Shown here: in pieces, positions 26,900-34,546 of the stretch
Layout of the letters: every line of letters starts with the position of its first letter
Numbering within the stretch: the first letter of the stretch is position 1
DNA from: Bacteroidaceae bacterium
GTDB lineage: Bacteria > Bacteroidota > Bacteroidia > Bacteroidales > Bacteroidaceae
Direction of reading: 5' to 3'
DNA length: 64,000 nt
Assembly (NCBI GenBank): GCA_017379075.1
Contig: JAFNXL010000041.1
Coordinates: forward strand, 1 to 64,000
Position numbers and translations under genes: made by a program
Notes under the pieces: generated by a model
Databases searched by the model: none
What the model was told of the DNA's origin: nothing
What the model saw: the letters and a program-made list of their open reading frames with translations, nothing else

Positions 26900-27820
26900 T
26901 TAGATGACGCAGCTCTCCAGCAGTTTTGCCATCTGGTCGGGGATGATGGTGATTTGCTTCATTTCTGCGGGTACAATCAGTGCCTCTCCCTGATGAAGGA
27001 AAATACCTTTTCCGTCGGGCGCAATGAAACAGCAACTTCCGTCCAGACACATGTAGGTGTGGAAGGAATCCTCCTGGAACTCTCTTTCATACTGGGCGGT
27101 CAGTGTAAGTTTGTTTGTGTTGAAGAAGGGAGATTCCACCAAAGTCACCACCGTGTTTCTCTCGTCTGTATATTTTGTTTTGGGATCTTCTACAATGTCA
27201 TCGAAGTCAATGGCATCCAACGCCAGTTCGGTGTGGAGCTCGCGGGTATTTCCATTGGCGTCCTTTCTCATGAAATCATACAAGCGGTATGTCACATCGC
27301 TGGTCTGCTGAATTTCGGCAATCTTCATGCCGGCGCCGATGCTGTGTACGCGTCCGGCCGGAATATAGATGCAGTCTCCGGGAGCCACATCCACTTTGCC
27401 CAGATCCTCTTCGATGCTGCCGTCTGAAATCTTCTTGGCATAGTCATTCTTGTCCAGATGGTGCTTGAAACCGGCAATGAGCTGGCATCCGTGGTCAGCG
27501 TCCACGATGTACCACATCTCGTTCTTGCCCATCTTGCCATGTCTTTCCGCAGAAAGCTTGTCGTCGGGATGTACCTGAATGGAAAGGTCCTGTTGTGCGT
27601 CAATCATTTTGATCAGCAGGGGGAAGTCTTTGCCGAAACGAGCGGAATTGGCTTCTCCAAGAAAAGCGCTTCCGAAGCGTTCTACTATTTCGGTAAGGCT
27701 CATGCCTTTGTAACAGCCTTCGCTTACGATAGATTCGTCACCTTTTACTGCCGAGGCGATCCATGTCTCTGAACCCCAGATGGTGGGTTTGTGGATGGGA
27801 TAGAATTTGATGATTTCCAT
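26900..27820 (-). CDS. manA: Class I mannose-6-phosphate isomerase
   Basis: A 306-aa zinc enzyme that interconverts mannose-6-phosphate and fructose-6-phosphate, feeding GDP-mannose/GDP-fucose synthesis or mannose use. Zinc ligands are in place: Q82 and H84 in SIQVHPDD, E101 in GKNEMWYI and H159 in AGRVHSIGAG. Catalytic-region residues in QQTSDVTYRLYDF are also conserved. The short 300-aa form is the usual Bacteroidetes and Firmicutes type. It starts 8 nt after the stop of the upstream RecQ-C-terminal-like gene and is therefore co-transcribed with it. Confidence 0.94.
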   Translation of the reverse strand: MEIIKFYPIHKPTIWGSETWIASAVKGDESIVSEGCYKGMSLTEIVERFGSAFLGEANSARFGKDFPLLIKMIDAQQDLSIQVHPDDKLSAERHGKMGKNEMWYIVDADHGCQLIAGFKHHLDKNDYAKKISDGSIEEDLGKVDVAPGDCIYIPAGRVHSIGAGMKIAEIQQTSDVTYRLYDFMRKDANGNTRELHTELALDAIDFDDIVEDPKTKYTDERNTVVTLVESPFFNTNKLTLTAQYEREFQEDSFHTYMCLDGSCCFIAPDGKGIFLHQGEALIVPAEMKQITIIPDQMAKLLESCVI

Positions 27821-27828
27821 AAGATTGA

Positions 27829-28557
27829 TTATATTTTGTTGCTTCTGTATACGATTCTTGCCAGTCGGATTTCTTCTGCGTTATACACATCGCCATATTC
27901 AGCCATTGCGTCATCAATGGAGTCGCTTTCGCTCTCCGAGAAGTATTCCACCAATTCGTCTACGCAACTTTCGCCCAACACTTCGTTTGTGAAATATGTG
28001 ATGTCTATGTGCATCTTCATCTGTATCAGCTCTTCCAGTTCATCCAGAATGTCGTTCAGGTCTATACCCTCATTCTCGGCAAAGTCGTCAAGCGCTATCT
28101 TGCGGTCAATGGCCTGGATGATTTTTATCTGCTGGCGTGTACGGGGTGACGATGAAGATTTCTGTGCAGATTGGCTCTTCTCTTTCAATGCAGAATTTAC
28201 AATGTCGTCAATGCCGTCTTCCTTGATGTCCTCGCTGAACTCCTCTTCCTCTTTTATTTCAAAGGGTTCTGGCTTTTTCAGATATTTCTTTCCCGCTGGT
28301 GTAATGCTGATGCTTTGGCTTTTTACGGCCTTAATCTTTATATATCCGGCTTCAATGGCTTTTTCAAGCAGATTATGCCAAAATTCCTCGTCGCGGCCTT
28401 CGCCTGCGCCAAAGGCTTCTGCTTCATCCCAGCCGTTTTCTTCAATTTCCTTGTTGCCCTTGCCCATGAGCAGGTCAACGAATGTATTTTTCGGTAAGGC
28501 GTCTTTCACCTCAACCAGTGCGTTAAGAGCTATAATCAGAGTTTGTTTTGCGTCCAT
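27829..28557 (-). CDS. Stand-alone protein resembling the RecQ C-terminal (RQC plus HTH_40-like) region
   Basis: A 242-aa acidic protein with no helicase motifs. Residues about 1-95 (FVDLLMGKGNKEI, EEFWHNLLEKAIEAGYI, SISITPAGKKYL) match the winged-helix RQC region of RecQ helicases. After an acidic linker and a Ser/Lys stretch, residues about 140-242 (IIQAIDRKIALDDFAEN, ILDELEEL, YFTNEVLGESCVDELVEYF, EEIRLARI) resemble the extra C-terminal domain of the long RecQ proteins of Bacteroidetes, as far as I remember them. The frame is intact, it has a good promoter and it is followed by manA after 8 nt, so it is a gene rather than a remnant. It may be a DNA-binding accessory factor; the function is unknown. 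Confidence 0.6.
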   Translation of the reverse strand: MDAKQTLIIALNALVEVKDALPKNTFVDLLMGKGNKEIEENGWDEAEAFGAGEGRDEEFWHNLLEKAIEAGYIKIKAVKSQSISITPAGKKYLKKPEPFEIKEEEEFSEDIKEDGIDDIVNSALKEKSQSAQKSSSSPRTRQQIKIIQAIDRKIALDDFAENEGIDLNDILDELEELIQMKMHIDITYFTNEVLGESCVDELVEYFSESESDSIDDAMAEYGDVYNAEEIRLARIVYRSNKI

Positions 28558-28595
28558 TCTCGTATGTCGTTATGCTTATACCAAATTTTGCGGTG

Positions 28596-28627
28596 CAAAT
28601 ATAAAGCAAAATGTATATAGCGGCAAA
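28596..28627 (-). promoter_or_regulatory. Promoter of the RecQ-CTD-like gene and manA
   Basis: On the minus strand TTTG (28627-28624), 20 bp, TATATTTG (28603-28596), matching the consensus. It predicts a leader of about 30 nt before the ATG at 28557. Confidence 0.75.
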
Positions 28628-28806
28628 GGAAATATTATTTTTTTTTCAGTAAAACCAATAAAAAATTTTTCGTTGCAAAGTCCCTTGAAAAGCCTTGCGT
28701 ATTCCTTTATCTAGGTGCTGAAGCAAGAAGTTATCCGATTTCCAACGGATTACGCTGGTCTTTCATGTCGGATTGTTCCTGTTCGCCCGTTTAGTCGCAA
28801 AACAGC

Positions 28807-29652
28807 CTATTTTTCCAGGAATGGCAGCACAATTTGCTCTGTACGTTTCCACAGTTCTTCCATTTGTCTGTGGCTTGTGTATTTCTTTCCAATGTTGATG
28901 ATTTTCCTTGAACGGTTGAATGTACCTGTCTGCCCTTCCGCTTCCTTGTCCAACAGCAGATGGATGGCTGTGTCTGCCCCCTGCCTGGGTGTTCTGATGA
29001 GTGGGCGGAATACAAGGTCTGTAATCGGGTCGAAGAACATCTGCATACGGATGATGCCTGTGTCCACAATGCCCGGGTCTACGGCATTTACCGTAATGCC
29101 TCTCTCTTTGACGAGTTTTGCCAGCGACAGGCTGAAAAGTGTCATGGCCAGTTTGGAGTTGCTGTAAACCGGTATGCGCCAGAAGGAGCCTTTTCTGCCT
29201 TTCTCGAAGAAATCTGGGAAGTCCAGTTTGCCTAGCAGGTAGACACACGATGCCATGTTCACAATGCGTGCTCCGGCATTCATCATGGGCAGCAACAGGC
29301 GTGTAAGCAGATAGGGCCCCACATAGTTTACACTGATTGTTCTTTCCAACCCGTCCACTGTGATGTGTCTGCCCGTTTCCATTGTGCCGGCATTGTTCAT
29401 GAGCAGATTCACCTCGCTAAAGCGTTCCTTAATTGTGTCGGCAAACTGGCGCACGCTCTGAAGGTTTGCCAGGTCAAGACCTATTACCTCAATGTTCTTG
29501 TTGCCCGTTTCGGCGATGAGTTGCCTGCACTTCTCTTCTGCCAGTCGGGGGCTGTAGCAGGCCATAATGGTGTGGTATCCAGCTTGTGCCACGGCACGGG
29601 TTTCCTCGAAACCCATTCCGCCGTCGGCTCCGGTTATGATTGCAAGTTTCAT
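28807..29652 (-). CDS. SDR-family oxidoreductase, candidate hydroxysteroid dehydrogenase
   Basis: A 281-aa NAD(P)-dependent short-chain dehydrogenase. The nucleotide-binding motif is TGADGGMGFE at the N-terminus, NNAG appears in LLMNNAGTME, and the catalytic Tyr and Lys are in YSNSKLAM. The overall form is that of the retinol-dehydrogenase/protochlorophyllide-reductase-like SDRs. The start at 29652 overlaps the stop of the OYE gene as ATGA; the longer frame lacks a sensible N-terminus. As the last gene of an operon with a 5-alpha-reductase and an OYE-type reductase, a role in oxidising or reducing a steroid or bile-acid hydroxyl (3-alpha or 3-beta) is a reasonable inference. Substrate and stereochemistry cannot be read from sequence. 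Confidence 0.85.
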   Translation of the reverse strand: MKLAIITGADGGMGFEETRAVAQAGYHTIMACYSPRLAEEKCRQLIAETGNKNIEVIGLDLANLQSVRQFADTIKERFSEVNLLMNNAGTMETGRHITVDGLERTISVNYVGPYLLTRLLLPMMNAGARIVNMASCVYLLGKLDFPDFFEKGRKGSFWRIPVYSNSKLAMTLFSLSLAKLVKERGITVNAVDPGIVDTGIIRMQMFFDPITDLVFRPLIRTPRQGADTAIHLLLDKEAEGQTGTFNRSRKIINIGKKYTSHRQMEELWKRTEQIVLPFLEK

Positions 29653-30893
29653 CGTTTCTGTGTGTCCTGTTCTTTTTCTATACGTTCTATCTCGCGCACA
29701 ATGGCAGGCGTCAGCGGTTCTTCCAGATGTTGGTGGCATGCCATGTCCACACTATACATACGGGCAATGCAGTAGTTGCTGTGTCTGCATCCGCATCGGT
29801 GGTGAGGGTTTTCCTTCAGACGGTTTACAAAGTCCGGTTCGTTCAGCAGACTGCGTGCCATCTGCACCGCTTCAAAGCCGTGGGAAAGCACTTCGTTTAT
29901 CTTGTCTCCTGCCACAAGCCCGCCCACATAGATGAACTTCATGTCCGGCATGGCCTGGCGGAAGCGGAGCGCGTCTTCCAGGAAAAAGGCCTCCTGGTAG
30001 GGGACCGTGGGAACCATTATCTTGCCACAAGCCCGCACACCATACTTGAGCCAGGCCTTGTCCATATAATGGGTCATGGTGTGGATGGGCATTTCGCCGC
30101 GCATCACATACATCGGTGTGGCACTGACCAGACCACCGCTCAGCACAATGGCGTGTGTGCCCAATTGTTGCAGACGTTTGGCAATCTCAATGCTCTCTTC
30201 AATTGTGGTGCCGGGGCGCTTCAGACCGTCACGCATATTCATCTTGACCACCACGGCCATGTCGTTTCCTGCAGCCTTCATCACCTCTTCCATGCACATG
30301 GTCATGAACCGCATCCGGTTTTCCAACGAACCGCCGTATTCGTCGCGTCTGCGGTTGAAATATGTGTTTAGGAACTGGTCAATGAGATAGCCGTGGCCGC
30401 AATGGATTTCCACACTGTCAAATCCTGCCTCGCGTGCCAGATTCACCGCCCTCCCGAAGTTTTTGGCAAGAGCGGGAAGCTCATCACGCCGCAAACCCCT
30501 TACAAGGGTGGGCGAGTACAGGTTGAAACCCGTGCTGGCACCAACGGGTATGCAGCCGCAAATTTCCTTGTGGCTCATGTTGCCGCAATGCCCCAACTGA
30601 ATGCCGGCGGCGGCTCCTTCCTTGTGAATGCCTTCGGTCAGCCTGCGCAGTCCAGGAATGATTTCCGGTCGCATGACCAATTGCCGGTCAAAGCTCAATC
30701 CGCTTTCCTCCACTGCCGCGTATGCTACGGTGGTCATGCCCACACCGCCTCGTGCCACACTCGTGTGATAGTCATACAGCATCTGGCTCGGTTCGTGTCC
30801 CGGACACATGCTTTCAAAGGCGGCACTGCGAATGGTACGGTTTCTCAATGTCAAGGGGCCGATGTGTGCCTCTTGGAATATTCTGTTCTCCAT
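29649..30893 (-). CDS. Old Yellow Enzyme family NADH:flavin oxidoreductase, candidate steroid ene-reductase
   Basis: A 414-aa FMN TIM-barrel enzyme. It starts IGPLTLRNRTIRSA, typical for the family, with QLGHCGNMSHKE, the active-site region SVEIHCGHGYLIDQFLN and an FMN-phosphate motif near FIYVGGL. The C-terminal tail has a cysteine set (C-G-C, then C six residues on, then C eleven further) that resembles the 4Fe-4S ligands of the BaiCD/dienoyl-CoA-reductase branch, but the second FAD/NAD domain of those enzymes is absent. Such enzymes reduce activated C=C bonds, for example 3-oxo-delta4 steroids. It lies 12 nt after the 5-alpha-reductase family gene and overlaps the SDR gene by 4 nt, so it is in one operon with both. 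Confidence 0.85.
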   Translation of the reverse strand: MENRIFQEAHIGPLTLRNRTIRSAAFESMCPGHEPSQMLYDYHTSVARGGVGMTTVAYAAVEESGLSFDRQLVMRPEIIPGLRRLTEGIHKEGAAAGIQLGHCGNMSHKEICGCIPVGASTGFNLYSPTLVRGLRRDELPALAKNFGRAVNLAREAGFDSVEIHCGHGYLIDQFLNTYFNRRRDEYGGSLENRMRFMTMCMEEVMKAAGNDMAVVVKMNMRDGLKRPGTTIEESIEIAKRLQQLGTHAIVLSGGLVSATPMYVMRGEMPIHTMTHYMDKAWLKYGVRACGKIMVPTVPYQEAFFLEDALRFRQAMPDMKFIYVGGLVAGDKINEVLSHGFEAVQMARSLLNEPDFVNRLKENPHHRCGCRHSNYCIARMYSVDMACHQHLEEPLTPAIVREIERIEKEQDTQKR

Positions 30894-30905
30894 GTTGTGC
30901 TGTGT

Positions 30906-31673
30906 TTAGTATAGGAAGGGAATGATGCGTTTTCTGCGGCCTACGGCTTCGTTGCCAAACTCATCCCTGTACTTCCGGTGTATGGCGTGTGCCCTGGGAA
31001 CCAGATTGGCTGCGGTCCACCACACAAACATCCAGCCTGCGGGATTGCCCAGTAGAATGGCGAATCCGGTCCATTCCATCAGCTCGCCCAGGTAGTTTGC
31101 GCTGGTTACATAGTTGAACATGCCTCCTTTGGGCAGGTAGTGATTGGTGTCGCCGGGCTTTCTCAAGTTGCGGATGATGTGGTCAGACTTCATGTGGGTG
31201 TACATGCCGGCAAAGAAGAGCGCAATGCCCGGTACAAAGTTCCATTGTGTGGCATACGAGGCAAAGTCTGCATATTCCGGCTTGGGGAACCACATGGTGA
31301 AGGCGCCTATCAGCGTGCTGTTCACCAGATTGAACACCATGCCCATCCCTATGATGGCCAGGGGCATCTGGCTCTTTCCCTTCAGCAAACGGGGAAAGAT
31401 GAAGCTACGGTAGGTATAGTGCAGGGCATAGAGGCAGAGGAAAAGAGTCTGCACCGCTCCGGGCTTGCCAGCCAGGCCGGTCAGGAATGCGATGACGGGT
31501 ACCAGTGCCGGAAATTCCATCAGGAACCACCCCCACTTGTTGCCGATGCTGTATCCCCATTTGTTGCTGCGGAATTTTCCGTATCCGGCATCCACAAAGT
31601 ACAGCGCCACAAAGACCACCAGGCCCATCAGCGCCATAATCTTCATGGCCAGAAAGAAGTACGTATGATACAT
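30906..31673 (-). CDS. 3-oxo-5-alpha-steroid 4-dehydrogenase (steroid 5-alpha-reductase) family membrane protein
   Basis: A 255-aa protein with about six or seven membrane helices. The C-terminal third has the family signature: KGGMFNYVTSANYLGELMEW, then AANLVPRAHAIHRKYRDEF and a final RKRIIPFLY. These positions bind NADPH and steroid in the eukaryotic and bacterial 5-alpha-reductases. It would reduce the delta4 double bond of a 3-oxo-delta4 steroid or bile acid to the 5-alpha (allo) form. The gene starts 6 nt after the GH43 lipoprotein gene and is followed by the OYE gene after 12 nt. The family is clear; the natural substrate is inferred. Confidence 0.88.
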   Translation of the reverse strand: MYHTYFFLAMKIMALMGLVVFVALYFVDAGYGKFRSNKWGYSIGNKWGWFLMEFPALVPVIAFLTGLAGKPGAVQTLFLCLYALHYTYRSFIFPRLLKGKSQMPLAIIGMGMVFNLVNSTLIGAFTMWFPKPEYADFASYATQWNFVPGIALFFAGMYTHMKSDHIIRNLRKPGDTNHYLPKGGMFNYVTSANYLGELMEWTGFAILLGNPAGWMFVWWTAANLVPRAHAIHRKYRDEFGNEAVGRRKRIIPFLY

Positions 31674-31679
31674 GCCTGC

Positions 31680-32819
31680 CTATTCTTTCGTTTGGGTGAT
31701 GTTGATGGTTTGCGGAGTGGTGGAAGGGCCGTCAACCGTCAGTTTGCCGTCCTTGTCAATGTGCAGGGGGTCAATGAAGACCACGCGTTCGCCCGGGTTG
31801 CTGCTCAGACGTCCGTGGTACACCGTATAGCGGTTTCCGTCGGGCATGGTGATGATCATGTTGTGTCCGGTGCCCATTACCGTTCCGCCCTGGCTTACGT
31901 TTTCCTGCAGTACAGGATTGTGCGCAGCCTTCTTGAAGGGGCCGAGCGGATTGTCAGCAGTGGCATAGCCCACGGCATAGTATTTGCCTTCATAAGAGTT
32001 GGCGCTATACATTATATAATATGTGTCGCCTTCCTTTATCAGATAGCTGCCCTCTGTCCAGCGGCGGTTCACGTCGCCGTTCACGGCACTGCGACTTTCC
32101 CATTCGGCTTGCGCGTCGTCCAACTTGGTGGGAGGAGCCAGCAACAGTTTGGGTTCGCCAATGATGCCGCTGAAGTCGGGCTTCAACTCCACACCATAAA
32201 CCCAGCTCTCCTCAATCTCGCTGAACGAGCCAGCCTTGCGCAGCGAGTCGGCAATCTCGCTTTCCACGCTGTGCTTGTAGCAGCAGCGGCTGTAGTAGAG
32301 GTAGCACTTCCCGTTCTCGTCGTCAAAGTACACATTGGCGTCAATGATGGGATATTCGGGATTGAAGATGGGACGGTTCATCAAGTCTTTGAACGGACCG
32401 GCAGGGCTGTCGCTCACCGCAACGCCAATCTTGAAGTTCTCGCCCTCGTTTGTGGGGTTCACACGGTAGTTTGCGCTGTAGAAGAGATAGTATTTTCCGT
32501 TGCGCTCATATACCTCCGGTGCCCAGAAGCAGTCCACATTCCATTGGCTTGTGTCGCCGCCCTGGTATATCTGTCCGCAAGGCTCCCATGTGGCCAGGTC
32601 GTCCGATACAAAGGCTTCAAAGCCGTCGCCCAGCGATGTGCCGTACATATAATAGCGTCCGTCAGACGCATACAGCAGATAGGGGTCGCCGAACTTCAGA
32701 GGAATGGGGTTGCACACTTCCGTTTCCTTTATCTCTTCCGTCTGCTTGGCAGCCTGTTGGCAGGCAGCCAGCATCGTACCGCACATGGCCGTGCATAAAA
32801 GCATTTTTTTCATTTTCAT
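31680..32819 (-). CDS. GH43-family glycosidase, lipoprotein
   Basis: A 379-aa five-bladed beta-propeller enzyme with a lipoprotein signal peptide (lipobox LAAC, C20). Catalytic residues are visible: base D45 (FGDPYLLY), pKa-tuning D160 (IIDANVYF) and acid E256 (RWTEGSYL). GH43 enzymes mostly release arabinose or xylose from plant polysaccharides. The start at 32819 (or ATG 32813) gives a clean lipoprotein signal; an ATG at 32903 would add 28 residues that do not fit. A -7 box TATCTTTG lies on the minus strand at 32908-32901, divergent from that of the next gene. It is the first gene of the transcript that also carries the three steroid-reductase-like genes, an unexpected combination. Confidence 0.88.
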   Translation of the reverse strand: MKMKKMLLCTAMCGTMLAACQQAAKQTEEIKETEVCNPIPLKFGDPYLLYASDGRYYMYGTSLGDGFEAFVSDDLATWEPCGQIYQGGDTSQWNVDCFWAPEVYERNGKYYLFYSANYRVNPTNEGENFKIGVAVSDSPAGPFKDLMNRPIFNPEYPIIDANVYFDDENGKCYLYYSRCCYKHSVESEIADSLRKAGSFSEIEESWVYGVELKPDFSGIIGEPKLLLAPPTKLDDAQAEWESRSAVNGDVNRRWTEGSYLIKEGDTYYIMYSANSYEGKYYAVGYATADNPLGPFKKAAHNPVLQENVSQGGTVMGTGHNMIITMPDGNRYTVYHGRLSSNPGERVVFIDPLHIDKDGKLTVDGPSTTPQTINITQTKE

Positions 32820-32982
32820 TTTTCTTGTGTTTTTGCTCGGGCAGTGTCCGCATGACAGATTTTGGTGCGTTTTCATGCCATTCTGCCTATGTTTTCTCGG
32901 CAAAGATAACCATTTTTTAGATTATTTCCTTATCTTTGTGCCAAAATCATCATTTTTGTTCACTTAAATTATAGACAAGCTT

Positions 32983-33258
32983 ATGTTACGAATCAATTGT
33001 TTTTTCCAAGCTAAGGAAGGCATGTATGAGCAGGCTTTGGAAGCCACTCTCGCACTTGTGGCAAAATCACAGACCCACGAAGGTTGTCTGGGTTACGATG
33101 TGTTTGAAAGCGGAACACGCCCCGATGTGTTCGCCATCATTGAGACCTGGGAAAGCCAGGAAGCCCTGGACAAGCACGAGGCCACTCCCGAGTTTGCCAA
33201 GTACGTTCCCATCATCCAGGAGTGTGGCGAACTGAAGATTGAAATTATGGAGAAATAG
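32983..33258 (+). CDS. ABM-domain protein, putative quinol monooxygenase (YgiN-like)
   Basis: A 91-aa protein of the antibiotic-biosynthesis-monooxygenase dimeric alpha+beta-barrel fold: RINCFFQAKEGM, LVAKSQTHEGCLGYDVFES, FAIIETWESQEALDKHEATPEF and IIQECGELKIEIME follow the family pattern closely. Members oxidise quinols or other aromatic compounds without a cofactor; many small ones are untested. A -7 box TATCTTTG at 32931-32938 drives it on the plus strand, back-to-back with the GH43 promoter. A strong hairpin follows the stop, so it is monocistronic. Confidence 0.85.
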   Translation: MLRINCFFQAKEGMYEQALEATLALVAKSQTHEGCLGYDVFESGTRPDVFAIIETWESQEALDKHEATPEFAKYVPIIQECGELKIEIMEK

Positions 33259-33343
33259 TCAATGCATTGACTTGACTCGGTCAACGCTATGACTTCGCTC
33301 ACGCAATGCATTGTCTTTGTCAATACAATGCATTGCGTTTTTC
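33258..33343 (+). terminator. Terminator built of repeated CAATGCATTG palindromes
   Basis: ACGCAATGCATTG (33301-33313) pairs perfectly with CAATGCATTGCGT (33326-33338), followed by a T tract, giving a good intrinsic terminator. A third copy of the same palindrome, GTCAATGCATTGAC, lies directly at the stop codon of the ABM gene (33258-33271). The multiple copies allow alternative pairings. Confidence 0.75.
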
Positions 33344-33449
33344 TTGTACATTTGCTAAGAAATTAGGCTAAATATTATAATTGATTTTTGATTTTCAGTA
33401 AATTTGCAGACAAAAACGCTTCTACATTGTAACTTAAAGAAAAAAGGAT

Positions 33450-34538
33450 ATGAAACTAAAGTATTTTTATTGGGTGTTGGTAGCATTATGCATAACTACT
33501 ACATTCATTAGTTGCGACAATGATACGTCTGAAGATTGGAGTGAGGTAATTAAACTATATGTGGATGCCGAATTAGGAGAGTATCGTCCTTGGGGATTTC
33601 CAGAGGATGCAGACCCTTTGGATGGCCTAAAAATCAAAGAGAGTAAAGATACGGCATGGGATATTATTCCGATGAACGGTATCGAAGGTTTTACACACAG
33701 TTTAGGTTGGGAATATTACCTCGAAGTCGAGAAGACGCATTTAGTGAATCCGCCCGCTGATGCCTCAAATGTAAAATACAAACTCATAAAGGTAATCAAT
33801 GAGCAAAAGATAAGAGATCTTGAATTTCCGACATTGACAGTGAAAGGTGCTTTTGCAAACTCTTACTCAGCCAATATCTTTGAGCCAGTACACTTCTACT
33901 TACAAGGCAATGACTATATGCAGTCGGACTTAAGAGAGTTGTGCGACTCACTCGTATTCGAAATACCTTGGCAGAAAGGGACACATCTAAGCCGGAAGAT
34001 CTATTTTCACGAAATTGGTAAGGCTGAACTTATCAGTGGCTGGGATCATCGCTTTATTCTCCCGTTTGGTGGAATTTGTAGCATTAAAGCATACAAGGAT
34101 GGCAAACTCGTTTACAATGATGGCATATCGGTTTCACTATCAAACGATAAAGATTTCTTGATGTATAATTGGGATGAAGTAACTGAGAACTCAAACAGCT
34201 CAGTTGCGTACATCAACTTTGTTGATGAGAAGCATGAATTTGTGAGTTCACATTATATTTTAGACGGAACGCCTATCGTGAAAGTGTCGTTGAGCAAACC
34301 TGCCGATGATACTTTGGAGTGGCTCTATGAATATCTTTACAAACTTTACAAGGAGCCATTGTATGGTGGCGAATCTGGAGTACAAGAACAATATGGCAAA
34401 CTATTTACTGATACTGAAAAAAGGGAAACTCCACTATATATTTGGCAAACAGACCGCTCACGCATAGCACTTATTCATTGGTATGATTCCGATGAGGATA
34501 TTACTAAATATTTTATCAAGGCTGAACTTGTCAAATAA
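33450..34538 (+). CDS. Lipoprotein with a DUF4377-like domain
   Basis: A 362-aa exported lipoprotein (signal peptide with FISC, lipid-anchored Cys22). Residues about 60-120 (LKIKESKDTAWDIIPMNGI, FTHSLGWEYYLEVEKT, NPPADASNVKYKLIKV) resemble DUF4377, a domain found in secreted proteins of several bacteria with unknown role. The remaining ~240 residues look like beta-rich extracellular sequence and are not recognised. A -7 box TAAATTTG lies at 33399-33406. The next gene (CPBP) starts 8 nt after the stop, so the two are co-transcribed. Base composition is more AT-rich than in the flanking genes, which suggests recent acquisition. Confidence 0.65.
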   Translation: MKLKYFYWVLVALCITTTFISCDNDTSEDWSEVIKLYVDAELGEYRPWGFPEDADPLDGLKIKESKDTAWDIIPMNGIEGFTHSLGWEYYLEVEKTHLVNPPADASNVKYKLIKVINEQKIRDLEFPTLTVKGAFANSYSANIFEPVHFYLQGNDYMQSDLRELCDSLVFEIPWQKGTHLSRKIYFHEIGKAELISGWDHRFILPFGGICSIKAYKDGKLVYNDGISVSLSNDKDFLMYNWDEVTENSNSSVAYINFVDEKHEFVSSHYILDGTPIVKVSLSKPADDTLEWLYEYLYKLYKEPLYGGESGVQEQYGKLFTDTEKRETPLYIWQTDRSRIALIHWYDSDEDITKYFIKAELVK

Positions 34539-34546
34539 AAACGAAT

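Noticed and set aside
31140..32798. Plus-strand open frame of 552 codons across the GH43 and 5-alpha-reductase genes
   Set aside because: It spans two well-supported minus-strand genes and reads as low-complexity His/Val-rich sequence; a shadow caused by codon bias.
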